Source of the DNA: Rhodospirillales bacterium
GTDB lineage: Bacteria; Pseudomonadota; Alphaproteobacteria; Micavibrionales; Micavibrionaceae
Direction of reading: 5' to 3'
NCBI GenBank assembly: GCA_020638295.1
Contig: JACKIU010000001.1
Span: 868,001-932,000 of the forward strand
DNA length: 64,000 bases
Shown here one piece after another: positions 50,946-58,937 of this stretch. Position 1 is the stretch's first letter. Each line of letters opens with the position of its first letter. Made by a program: the position numbers and the translations under genes. The notes beneath the pieces are model-generated. The model worked only from the letters and a program-made list of their open reading frames with translations. It did not search any database and had not been told where the DNA came from.

Positions 50946-51299
50946 CTAGGCGGCTTTGGGTTCGTTGTTATCATCCAGCAAGATAATCGTCGGGTTGTAA
51001 TTACGCGCTTGTTCTTTTTCGATATCGCAATAGCTGCAAATAATCACGAGATCACCCGCTTGGACAAGGCGGGCGGCCGCGCCGTTTATGCCGATCATGC
51101 CTGAGCCTTTTTCGCCTTCAATGGCATAGGTGGTGAAACGCTCACCATTATTGATGTTGAGGACATCGACTTGCTCATAAGGATTAATTTCCGCGATATC
51201 CATCAGGTCACGGGCGATGGTGATCGAGCCTTCGTAATGCAGATCGCTTTGCGTAACGGTGGCGCGGTGGAGTTTTGATTTGAGCATTCTCAACAACAT
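50946..51299 (-). CDS. panD: Aspartate 1-decarboxylase
   Basis: PanD makes beta-alanine from aspartate for pantothenate and coenzyme A. The 117-residue proenzyme has the self-cleavage site Gly24-Ser25 in DLHYEGSITI, which becomes the pyruvoyl group, with Lys9 and Tyr22 context as in E. coli (LKSKLHRATVT). With the start at 51299 the serine falls at position 25, matching E. coli, so I kept that start. Its stop is next to that of the interrupted lipoprotein gene. Confidence 0.95.
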   Translation of the reverse strand: MLLRMLKSKLHRATVTQSDLHYEGSITIARDLMDIAEINPYEQVDVLNINNGERFTTYAIEGEKGSGMIGINGAAARLVQAGDLVIICSYCDIEKEQARNYNPTIILLDDNNEPKAA

Positions 51300-51345
51300 G
51301 TGCTTTATATAGTGTTGAATGCGGCTAAAGGAAAGGATTTTTGCG

Positions 51346-51711
51346 ATGGCTTATGACGATCAGAATATTTTTGCCAAGATTGTGCGCGGGGAGATTCCTT
51401 GCGACAAGGTGTATGAGGACGATTATGTTCTCGCCTTTAATGACATTGATCCGAAAGCGCCGGTGCATGTTCTGGTGATTCCAAAGGGGGCGTATGTGTC
51501 GATTGAGGATTTTGGGCTTAAAGCCAGCGCGGAAGAGGTGGCCGGGTTTTTTGCCGCCGTGGCCAGAATAGCGCAGGAGCAGGGGCTTAGTGAGAACGGG
51601 TATCGGGCAATCGCCAATACAGGCGGTGACGGCGGTCAGGAAGTGCCGCATTTTCATCTGCATATTCTAGGCGGGGCGCCGGTCGGGCCGATGGTCAGCA
51701 AAGCGACTTAA
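51346..51711 (+). CDS. HIT-family protein (HINT-like)
   Basis: A 121-residue histidine-triad protein with the motif HFHLHILGG near residue 97. HINT proteins hydrolyse nucleoside phosphoramidates and adenylates. N-terminal YDDQNIFAKIVRGEIPCDKVYEDDYVLAFNDIDPKAPVHVLVIPK is typical. I chose ATG 51346, with AAAGGA upstream; a frame nine codons longer exists. A 28-bp perfect palindrome follows the stop. Confidence 0.92.
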   Translation: MAYDDQNIFAKIVRGEIPCDKVYEDDYVLAFNDIDPKAPVHVLVIPKGAYVSIEDFGLKASAEEVAGFFAAVARIAQEQGLSENGYRAIANTGGDGGQEVPHFHLHILGGAPVGPMVSKAT

Positions 51712-51716
51712 ATGTA

Positions 51717-51744
51717 AACGGGCCTTCACATGTGAAGGCCCGTT
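51717..51744. terminator. 28-bp perfect palindrome after the HIT gene
   Basis: The arms AACGGGCCTTCACA and TGTGAAGGCCCGTT form a perfect stem with no spacer, six bases past the HIT stop codon. It could be a bidirectional terminator hairpin, though no U-run follows, or a protein binding site. Confidence 0.55.
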
Positions 51745-51770
51745 GTCATTGGAGGTCAATGAAACTTTAT

Positions 51771-52352
51771 TTATGAGGCGCGAAGGCCGCCCGGAAACGG
51801 AATGACGTTGTCGTTATAGGCGATCGGCGTTGCCGCGATGGCCGGTACGACTTCGTCCAGACCTTCATCCATCATGTCGATAAAGGTATCGGCGATCAGG
51901 ACCTGGGCGCGGGCTTGCACGGCGAAAACCTGAAAAATTGCTGCAAGATCGTCATTTTGTGTGTGCAGCAATCCGGTGTTGATTTCAAGCAGTTCCGCCA
52001 GAGCCTCAAGGTCTTCGGGGATTTGTTCGAGCGTATCGAAGACCAGATTGTCATCGAGAGTTTTAGCCTCGGCGTTGCGGACCCAGAGCTCGGCATAATC
52101 GCTAATGATGCGGTCGCATTCCATTTTCAGGATCGCCATATTGGCACCGAGATGCTGGTAACGGGCGGCGATTTTGCGCGCGCCGAGCGCAATGGCCAGC
52201 AGCGCGGAATCGGGCTGGTCGTCGCTCAAGATTTCATGCAGTCCATATTGGACATCCGGGCTTAAGGTTTCCCGCCCGTTCAAGATGTCACCGACGATGG
52301 CCGGGATTTGCAAGCGGTTGGTTAATTTGGCCAGTTCCTGTTCACTCAACAT
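51771..52352 (-). CDS. Hypothetical protein
   Basis: A 193-residue, helical, acidic protein that I do not recognise. It starts MLSEQELAKLTNRLQIPAIVGDILNGRE. The middle contains regular helices (ALLAIALGARKIAARYQHLGANMAILKMECDRII, then LEQIPEDLEALAELLEINTGLL) and the C-terminus ends IPFPGGLRAS. There is no signal peptide. It diverges from the comM gene, with a 190-bp gap between. Function unknown. Confidence 0.6.
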   Translation of the reverse strand: MLSEQELAKLTNRLQIPAIVGDILNGRETLSPDVQYGLHEILSDDQPDSALLAIALGARKIAARYQHLGANMAILKMECDRIISDYAELWVRNAEAKTLDDNLVFDTLEQIPEDLEALAELLEINTGLLHTQNDDLAAIFQVFAVQARAQVLIADTFIDMMDEGLDEVVPAIAATPIAYNDNVIPFPGGLRAS

Positions 52353-52459
52353 GGTTTTATTCCTTCTTTATGCGCGCCTCATTTCCTGACTTTTTGCGCG
52401 GCTTGTACCCTTGTGTTTAACGGGTAAAGGTAAAGACTTTATTAATACGGATTTCTTTT

Positions 52460-52468
52460 TTATCCACA
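52460..52468 (+). promoter_or_regulatory. Consensus DnaA box upstream of comM/yifB
   Basis: TTATCCACA is a perfect DnaA box in the divergent promoter gap before the yifB-type gene. It is a single site, so it could regulate the gene or be due to chance. Confidence 0.4.
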
Positions 52469-52546
52469 CGTGCTATAAAGCCCAGTGAGAGTAGGGTTTT
52501 GGCGGATTTCGAAAGTTGTGGAGAACCCGTAAAAGGGGAAAAAGGC

Positions 52547-54076
52547 ATGGTTGCGCGGATTAATACCGTTGCTTTTCAGGGGATCGATGTACAGCCGGTG
52601 GATGTACAGGTGCAGATCAGCAATGGTCTGCCGAATTTCACGATTGTGGGCCTGCCGGACAAGGCGGTGGCGGAGAGTAAAGAGCGGGTGCGCGCGGCGC
52701 TGCATGCGCTGGGGATTGCGTTGCCGCCCAAGCGTTTGACCGTGAATATGGCCCCGGCCGATCTGGCGAAGGAGGGCAGCCATTTTGACCTGCCGATTGC
52801 GCTGGGGTTGTTGGCGGCCATGGAGATTGTGCCGAAGGAAGAGTTGGAGAAATTTCTGGTGCTGGGCGAGTTGTCGCTGGATGCGTCTATCCGGGCCGTA
52901 ACCGGGGTTTTACCGGCGGCGATGCATGCGGCGGGAAATGATAACAAGCTGATTTGTCCTGCGGATTGCGGCGGCGAGGCGGCCTGGGCGGGGGTCGTCG
53001 AGATTGTTGCGCCGAAGGATTTGCTGCAATTGATCAATCATATCAAGGGCACACATGTAATGAGCGCGCCGCAAGCCAAGTTGCAAAGTGAAGAGACGCG
53101 CCGGATGCCCGATCTGGCCGATGTGAAAGGGCAGGAAAGCGCGAAGCGAGCCTTAGAAATTACGGCGGCGGGCGGGCATAATTTGTTGATGATCGGGCCG
53201 CCGGGTTCGGGCAAATCGATGCTGGCTTCCTGTTTGCCGGGGATTTTACCGCCGCTTTCGGCGCGAGAAGCTCTTGAGGTTTCGATGATTCATTCGCTGG
53301 CGGGGTCCTTGCCGGATGGAGGGTTGCTGAAACACCGGCCGTTTCGCGATCCGCATCATTCGGCTTCGTTGCCCGCATTGATCGGCGGGGGTCACCGGGT
53401 GAAGCCGGGGGAGATTTCGCTGGCGCATAACGGGGTGCTGTTTTTGGATGAATTGCCGGAATTTGCGCGTTCGACTCTGGAGGCGCTGCGTCAGCCTTTG
53501 GAAAGCGGCGAGGCGCTGGTGGCGCGGGCCAATGCGCATGTGCGTTATCCGGCGCGGTTCCAGCTTGTCGCGGCGATGAATCCGTGTCGCTGCGGGCATT
53601 TGGGCGATGTGACCCAAGAATGCACGAAAGCGCCGCGCTGTGCGGCGGATTATCAGGCGAAGGTCTCGGGGCCGATGCTGGATCGGATGGATTTACAGGT
53701 GGATGTCCCGGCGGTCAGCGTCGGGGATTTGAATGCGCCGGCCGGGGAGACTTCGGCGAGCGTGGCGGCGCGGGTTGCCAGAGCACATGAAATTCAGCAG
53801 GCGCGGTTTAAGGCGCTGGGGCTAGAGACCGGATTGAATGCGCATGCTGACAGTGCGGCGTTGGAAAAAATCGCGATTTTGAGCCCGGAGGCCAAGGATT
53901 TGTTGGATAAAGCGATGGAAACGGCGAAGTTGTCGGCGCGCGGTTATTATCGGATTTTGCGGGTGGCGCGGACGATTGCCGATCTGGATGCGGTAAGTTC
54001 GGGCCAAACACTTGAAAAAATTGGCAAAATTCATATTGCAGAGGCGCTGAGCATGCGCCGGGCCGCCTTGATTTAA
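52547..54076 (+). CDS. comM: YifB/ComM-family Mg chelatase-like AAA+ ATPase
   Basis: A 509-residue AAA+ protein of the YifB/ComM family; ComM helicase aids branch migration during natural transformation in some bacteria. N-terminal Lon-like (substrate-binding) domain MVARINTVAFQGIDVQPVDVQVQ, Walker A MIGPPGSGKSMLASCLPG near residue 215, Walker B GVLFLDELPEFARS, the zinc-like CRCGHLGDVTQECTKAPRC, and a C-terminal Mg_chelatase_C domain (LSARGYYRILRVARTIADLD). I chose ATG 52547, with AAGGGG upstream. Confidence 0.92.
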   Translation: MVARINTVAFQGIDVQPVDVQVQISNGLPNFTIVGLPDKAVAESKERVRAALHALGIALPPKRLTVNMAPADLAKEGSHFDLPIALGLLAAMEIVPKEELEKFLVLGELSLDASIRAVTGVLPAAMHAAGNDNKLICPADCGGEAAWAGVVEIVAPKDLLQLINHIKGTHVMSAPQAKLQSEETRRMPDLADVKGQESAKRALEITAAGGHNLLMIGPPGSGKSMLASCLPGILPPLSAREALEVSMIHSLAGSLPDGGLLKHRPFRDPHHSASLPALIGGGHRVKPGEISLAHNGVLFLDELPEFARSTLEALRQPLESGEALVARANAHVRYPARFQLVAAMNPCRCGHLGDVTQECTKAPRCAADYQAKVSGPMLDRMDLQVDVPAVSVGDLNAPAGETSASVAARVARAHEIQQARFKALGLETGLNAHADSAALEKIAILSPEAKDLLDKAMETAKLSARGYYRILRVARTIADLDAVSSGQTLEKIGKIHIAEALSMRRAALI

Positions 54077-54260
54077 AAAGCATCAACTTATTGATATTCA
54101 ATGTAAAAACAGAATTTATTTGCATAAATTTGGCTTTTTCAGGTAATGTGGGATTACGGCTATAGAAGGATAAAAAACCGCGAAATCCCAGTGTTTTCAG
54201 GGATTTGGTAAGATAAAATTAAGAAATAAAAGATAAAATTTTATATATAATAATTAGGGT

Positions 54261-55364
54261 GTGACTTTGACAGGCGATTCTTTCGGATATAATAGAGCAG
54301 TTTCTGATGTAGGCAGTTTGGCGCGGGCGTTTGGTCAGCCTGCGTCTGGTCGGTCTCCCAATGCTTTTCAAACGGCAGCTAAATCTGTTTTTTCAGGGAA
54401 CAGTCAAACTGTAGTTGCGAAATTAACCGGTGTCGACCACACGAAAAAACTTCCGCAAATACAATCTTCTGATAAGGCCGGACAGAATGCGACGGCAAAT
54501 GTGAGTGCTGCAGTGAGTGCCGACCAGAAGATGGAAAAAGTACAAAATGTACAGGCTGGTTTTAAAACGGCGGTAGAAGAAATGCAGAAGCCGATTCGTG
54601 AGGCGATGAATCAGGCCGTTGATAATATTCCTGAAATTAACCACGGTTCGGCGCATGCTAGTTTTGACGCCGATAGCCCGACGACTGCGGCTGACGTTAT
54701 GTTTGATGCGGCGACTATGAAGGCTGGTATTCCTGCTGTGAAAGCTATGAATACAGCTTCAAATGTTGCTTCTGCGATCGGTGATGCAAAAGCGATTGCA
54801 GGGAAGCTTACTCCAGCACAAGAGGCCCGCCTCGCCGATGAAATGCGTAGTCTTTTGAGTCCTAAAGTTGACAGTTTAAGCGGTGAAGTGCTTGAGCCTC
54901 CTGTCGTGGCAAGCAATTTAAATGTTGATGTGTTAAAAGATATGCCGGATGCTGAACTCATTCAGACATTCAAACAGGCCCTTCTTCCTCCAGAAAACCA
55001 GCCGGAATGGGCTATCATGGAGGGCGTGAAGGAAGAGTTGAAGCAAGACCTTGGCCATCACGGGAGTATCAGGAATGTGAACGAGGCTGTTATTGCAGAC
55101 GCCGAGACAGTAGGGATTAAGACCGAGAACGTTAGTATTGCGCAGCAAGATATGATTGACCGTATGACGTGCGTTCAGGGATCGCTGACCGATGGAGGCT
55201 TTTTGGGCATGTTAAGTCAGAGCGAGATTAAGGTTTCACCTGAAATGGCTATGTATGCTCGAAAAACGGCCGGTATGCCATCTATTGATCGGGAAAGTCC
55301 TTCTATTGATCAGAATTTGGAAGCAGAACTTGTTCGTAGCGCTCAATATAATATAGTCATTTAA
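54261..55364 (+). CDS. Hypothetical protein with IS630 at its 3' end
   Basis: A 367-residue protein that I do not recognise. It is alanine-, glutamine- and serine-rich and mostly helical (for example AVEEMQKPIREAMNQAVDNIPEI and LTPAQEARLADEMRSLLSPKV), with no signal peptide or membrane segment. The start is GTG 54261; a poor ribosome binding site leaves it uncertain. The IS630 element begins at 55356, so the last two residues and the stop come from the element; restored sequence would end at a TAG right after the codon for Ile365. Function unknown. Confidence 0.65.
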   Translation: MTLTGDSFGYNRAVSDVGSLARAFGQPASGRSPNAFQTAAKSVFSGNSQTVVAKLTGVDHTKKLPQIQSSDKAGQNATANVSAAVSADQKMEKVQNVQAGFKTAVEEMQKPIREAMNQAVDNIPEINHGSAHASFDADSPTTAADVMFDAATMKAGIPAVKAMNTASNVASAIGDAKAIAGKLTPAQEARLADEMRSLLSPKVDSLSGEVLEPPVVASNLNVDVLKDMPDAELIQTFKQALLPPENQPEWAIMEGVKEELKQDLGHHGSIRNVNEAVIADAETVGIKTENVSIAQQDMIDRMTCVQGSLTDGGFLGMLSQSEIKVSPEMAMYARKTAGMPSIDRESPSIDQNLEAELVRSAQYNIVI

Positions 55365-56242
55365 ATTAACATTTACACGTAACAAGAGCATCAAGGGTTG
55401 TTTTTTGCTCGGCATTTTTCCAGTTTGTTTTGATGGCTCCGAATGTATTTTCGATGGGGTTGAGGTCGGGAGAATATTTGGGGAGGCATAAGAGTTTGTG
55501 CCCTTTTTCTTCGAGCATGGCTTTGATTTTTGCTTTGGGGTGAAAGGGCGCGTTGTCCATGACGATGACACTGGGCTTTGTCAGGGTTCTCAACAAATGC
55601 TCCCTGATCCACCACAAGACGGTTGTGCCTTCGCACGAACCTTCGAACAAGATCGGCGCAAGCCATTGTTTGCTTTTTCGCCGTTGCGCCATGATGAGAT
55701 TCGTGCGCGTATTCTTCCCGCCCCGCACATCGCCGTAAATTTTTATCCCGCGCTCTGCCCAGCCTGCATCGCGCCGAACATCCTCCTCAAACCCGCTCTC
55801 ATCAAAGTAAATAATGTTGTCGGAGCCATACGCGCAGAGCAGTTTGCGCAGGCGGCACAGATATGCCGCTCTTTTCATATTGTTTCGTTCCAAATATCGT
55901 CGTTGTTTTTTTTAACGATTTTCATCGTCTTAAGCGCTATCGACAGGCCGGGAACGCTGATGCCAAAAATCTCAGCGCGTTCGCGTAATAGCATATCCGG
56001 ATGTTGCCGCACATGACGGCGAAGCTCTTCCTTGTCCAATTTGCGACGCCGCAAACCATGTTTCTTAGGAGAAAGGTCACCGCGCAACAACCAGTTATAA
56101 ACACTCTTGCGCGATACGTTATAACGGCGCGCCGCTTCCGCTTTGCTGCCGCCCGAGAGAACAAAATCCACGACCCGCTCTCGTATATCAATCGAACATG
56201 TCATACCAAAATATAACATGTGTAAATATTATTTTAAATTAC
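55356..56242 (-). mobile_element. IS630-family insertion sequence
   Basis: An 887-bp element flanked by the target dinucleotide TA on both sides (55354-55355 and 56243-56244). The terminal inverted repeats begin GTCATTTAAATTAACATTT at the left and GTAATTTAAAATAATATTT on the opposite strand at the right, and agree at nearly all of about 22 positions. TA target and DDE transposase are those of IS630/Tc1/mariner elements. Confidence 0.9.
55366..56219 (-). CDS. IS630-type transposase in two frames, probable -1 frameshift
   Basis: Frame A (56219-55875) encodes the helix-turn-helix part (GGSKAEAARRYNVSRKSVYNWL). Frame B (55893-55366) encodes the DDE catalytic part: IIYFDESGF, VIVMDNAPFHPKA and KYSPDLNPIENTFGAIK supply D, D and E. 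They overlap, and a run of eight A (about 55911-55918) lies where a -1 slip would join KIVKK to KQRRYLERNNMKRAAYL, giving one protein of about 280 residues. Such programmed -1 slips are known in IS630 elements. The transposase is therefore probably active. Confidence 0.85.
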
Positions 56243-56345
56243 TATAGCAGTCCGATGATGGGCGCATCATAATTCCCCCTATCGTTTTTTCTGACAATTC
56301 GTTATAACTGACTCTGAATATTGCCGTTGTTTTACGGAGGTTTGG

Positions 56346-57206
56346 ATGCGCGGTTTTATCCTTCTGACAGGGTTGGTTTTTTTGGCGGGATTGGCCGGGT
56401 TGGCTGAGGCTGCGGAGGAAGCTTGTGAAAAAGCGCGCAGCTCTGCCGATGTCATGAAATGCCTGAGCCGCCAGCATGATGTTTCGCAAGAAGAGCTGAA
56501 TAAAGTTTTTGATGCGCTGAGCTTTGAGAATTCGGGAGAAGCGCTGGAGGCGTTGAAAGATTTGCAGGCGCGCTGGGTGGAATACCGCGATCGGGAATGC
56601 GCGTTGGAAACGTCCGGTCTTGAAACCGAATCCCTGAAGCGGCTTGAAACGTTACGGTGTTTGCAGCGTTTGACGCGCGAGCGGATCGGCGCTTTGCAAA
56701 AAAGCCTGAACCCTGAAGATCCGCCTGAAGAACAGGGGGAGACGGCTGCGCCGCCGCGCTGGATGAATGCGCTGGCCAGTGATTATCCAAATGTGTTTTG
56801 GAATTATGGGGCGCAAATTGAAGGTGATTTAGATTGTGACGGTGAGAATGAACACATGATGGGCGGCTTGCGGTCTTCCGAAGATTTTATGGAGGTTTTT
56901 CCCGTTGTTTCTATTTCAGAGAACCCACTTACCGGGCGGCCTAAGAGCACGGTTATAGAGTTGGGGTTTGATGATGAGTCTGATAATGTTGATGAAGAGC
57001 GCGTCCGTTGTGGGCTTGTTGTCGGACTTTCATTCGCGCAGCCTCCGGATGAGGCGCGGTTACCAGAGGATAAAGGTGGCGAGGGGCAAGTCTCGGATGC
57101 CGATGTGTCTGCGGCGTGTATAAATCGTCTGACAATTACAGCCGAGGCTTGTGGGCAAAGCCATACGTTGTATTGGACCGGGAATGAATACGCCTTTGCC
57201 GAATAA
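56346..57206 (+). CDS. Exported LprI/DUF1311-type protein
   Basis: A 286-residue secreted protein. A signal peptide (residues 1-22, ending AEA) is followed by a lysozyme-inhibitor LprI-type (DUF1311) domain with its four cysteines (ACEKARSSADVMKCLSRQHD and RECALETSGLETESLKRLETLRCLQRLTRERI). The C-terminal 150 residues (WMNALASDYPNVFWNYGAQIEGDLDCDGENEHMMGG) form another domain with a calcium-binding-like DCDGENE acidic segment that I do not recognise. The 3' end overlaps the LOG gene. Confidence 0.78.
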   Translation: MRGFILLTGLVFLAGLAGLAEAAEEACEKARSSADVMKCLSRQHDVSQEELNKVFDALSFENSGEALEALKDLQARWVEYRDRECALETSGLETESLKRLETLRCLQRLTRERIGALQKSLNPEDPPEEQGETAAPPRWMNALASDYPNVFWNYGAQIEGDLDCDGENEHMMGGLRSSEDFMEVFPVVSISENPLTGRPKSTVIELGFDDESDNVDEERVRCGLVVGLSFAQPPDEARLPEDKGGEGQVSDADVSAACINRLTITAEACGQSHTLYWTGNEYAFAE

Positions 57207-57759
57207 AATTTTAAAATCTTTGTGCGTGTTTTGCGCGTCTTCGTCTGAGGTTCATCACAAATATATGGATTTGGCGGCGCAGCTCGGACAAGAGTTGGCG
57301 TGCAGCGGCATTCGTCTGGTTTATGGCGGTGTGCAGGGCGGGTTGATGGGCGCTGCGGCCGATGCGGCTTTGGCGGCGGGCGGTGAGGTCGTCGGGGTGA
57401 TTCCGGAGGTGCTCTTACCGCAGGAGCGTGCGCATAAGGGATTGACCAAGCTGTATGTGACGCCGGATATGCATAGCCGCCAGCAGAAAATGGCGAAGCT
57501 GGCCGACGGATTTATTATTCTGCCCGGCGGTATCGGAACCTTGGCGGAGTTTTTTGAAATCCTGACCTGGAAGCATATAGGGTTACATCGCAAGCCGATT
57601 ATTCTGATTAATTATCAGGGGTTCTGGGATTCGTTGATCGCTTTGCTGAACCAGTCAGAGAATGAGAGATTTTTGTATGCGAAGTTGACGGATTTGCTTG
57701 TTATATGGGAAAGCGTGGATAATATTAAAGAAATACAGACTTTTTTCGCGTCTGAATAA
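57184..57759 (+). CDS. LOG-family (lysine decarboxylase-like) protein
   Basis: A 191-residue member of the TIGR00730 LOG family, with the signature PGGIGTLAE and GGVQGGLMGAAADAAL. In plants and some bacteria LOG releases cytokinin bases from their nucleotides by 5'-phosphoribohydrolase action; in other bacteria it acts on purine nucleotides such as AMP. ATG 57184 gives the usual length; the frame opens further upstream within the preceding gene, which it overlaps by 23 bases. Confidence 0.9.
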   Translation: MNTPLPNKILKSLCVFCASSSEVHHKYMDLAAQLGQELACSGIRLVYGGVQGGLMGAAADAALAAGGEVVGVIPEVLLPQERAHKGLTKLYVTPDMHSRQQKMAKLADGFIILPGGIGTLAEFFEILTWKHIGLHRKPIILINYQGFWDSLIALLNQSENERFLYAKLTDLLVIWESVDNIKEIQTFFASE

Positions 57760-57835
57760 TATATTTTGCTTTTTTCAATCCGGGCAGCTTGTTAAGGTTC
57801 AGGTTGATGTATCATCAGTAGAAAATGACCGCAAC

Positions 57836-58879
57836 GTGCAGTATTCACATTCAAAAGAGAAGGCCAATGAGTTTGCGAGTGAGGCGCTGGAGCGCCTTCA
57901 CAAGGAAGGCTTGTCACCAGTGCCGCAAAATTTCGAGCTTTGGTATGTGTATTATGCCGAATGCGATCCGGATGTGGTGCGGGCGATTGATGTGTTGGTC
58001 GCCAATAAAGAGCCGATTAACGATGAGCAGTGTGAGGAGATTCACCAGCGATTCTTGAGCGATACAAAAGAAAATGAGCGGGTGCGGCAGGCGGGAGATC
58101 AAATTCAGGAAACGATTAAGGGCGTTAAGACCAGCGTGAATGAAATTAAAATGGTCACGCATGAATATAGCGAAGTTTTGCAGGATGCGGCCGGGTCTTT
58201 AGGGCCGGACGCTAATCCCGAACAAATCCGCGAAAAACTGCAATCGGTGCTTGATAATACATCCAATGTGATTGAGCATAATATGAAGCTGGAGCAAAAG
58301 CTTGAGCGTTCGGCATTGGTGATGCAGGAATTGCAACGCGATCTTGAGGTTGTGCGCCAGCAAGCCTTAACCGACGGGTTAACCAATTTGTCGAATCGCA
58401 AAGCTTTTGATAGCGAGATTATCCGGGTTGCCGAGGAAGCCAAGCGCGACGGGCAGACGTTCTCTTTGATTTTGATGGATATCGACCACTTTAAGGCTTT
58501 TAACGATAATTACGGTCATCAGGTTGGCGATCAGGTTTTACGGTTGGTGGCGCAAACCTTGACTGACGGGGTGAAAGGCCGGGACGTTGCGGCGCGGTAT
58601 GGCGGGGAAGAGTTTGCGATTCTTTTGCCGCAAACCAATTTAACCGGCGGGGTGAAGGTTGCCGATTCGCTGCGTAGCGTTGTGCAGGGCAAGGAACTGA
58701 TTAACCGTAATTCCGGTGAAACGCTGGGGCGGGTGACACTGTCGGGCGGCGTGGCGCAATATGTAACGAATGAGCCGCTGGAAAACCTGATCGAGCGCGC
58801 GGATTCGGCGTTGTATACCGCCAAGCATAATGGTCGGAACCAGATCGCGGCCGCTCCGGCGCCGGGCCAGAAGAAGTAA
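57836..58879 (+). CDS. GGDEF-domain diguanylate cyclase
   Basis: A 347-residue protein with a C-terminal GGDEF domain carrying the active motif GGEEF (RYGGEEFAILLPQT) and the DIDHFKAFND metal-binding segment; it should make cyclic di-GMP from two GTP. An RxxD inhibitory site is not obvious upstream of GGEEF. The N-terminal 170 residues are helical and coiled coil-like, with no membrane segment, so it is probably cytosolic. Start is uncertain: GTG 57836 is the first start codon after the LOG stop in this frame. Confidence 0.88.
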   Translation: MQYSHSKEKANEFASEALERLHKEGLSPVPQNFELWYVYYAECDPDVVRAIDVLVANKEPINDEQCEEIHQRFLSDTKENERVRQAGDQIQETIKGVKTSVNEIKMVTHEYSEVLQDAAGSLGPDANPEQIREKLQSVLDNTSNVIEHNMKLEQKLERSALVMQELQRDLEVVRQQALTDGLTNLSNRKAFDSEIIRVAEEAKRDGQTFSLILMDIDHFKAFNDNYGHQVGDQVLRLVAQTLTDGVKGRDVAARYGGEEFAILLPQTNLTGGVKVADSLRSVVQGKELINRNSGETLGRVTLSGGVAQYVTNEPLENLIERADSALYTAKHNGRNQIAAAPAPGQKK

Positions 58880-58937
58880 GGCTTCCAAGGTCGTTTTGGC
58901 GGCTTGTATATTCTTCATAAAGGCTTAGTTTAAAGGC

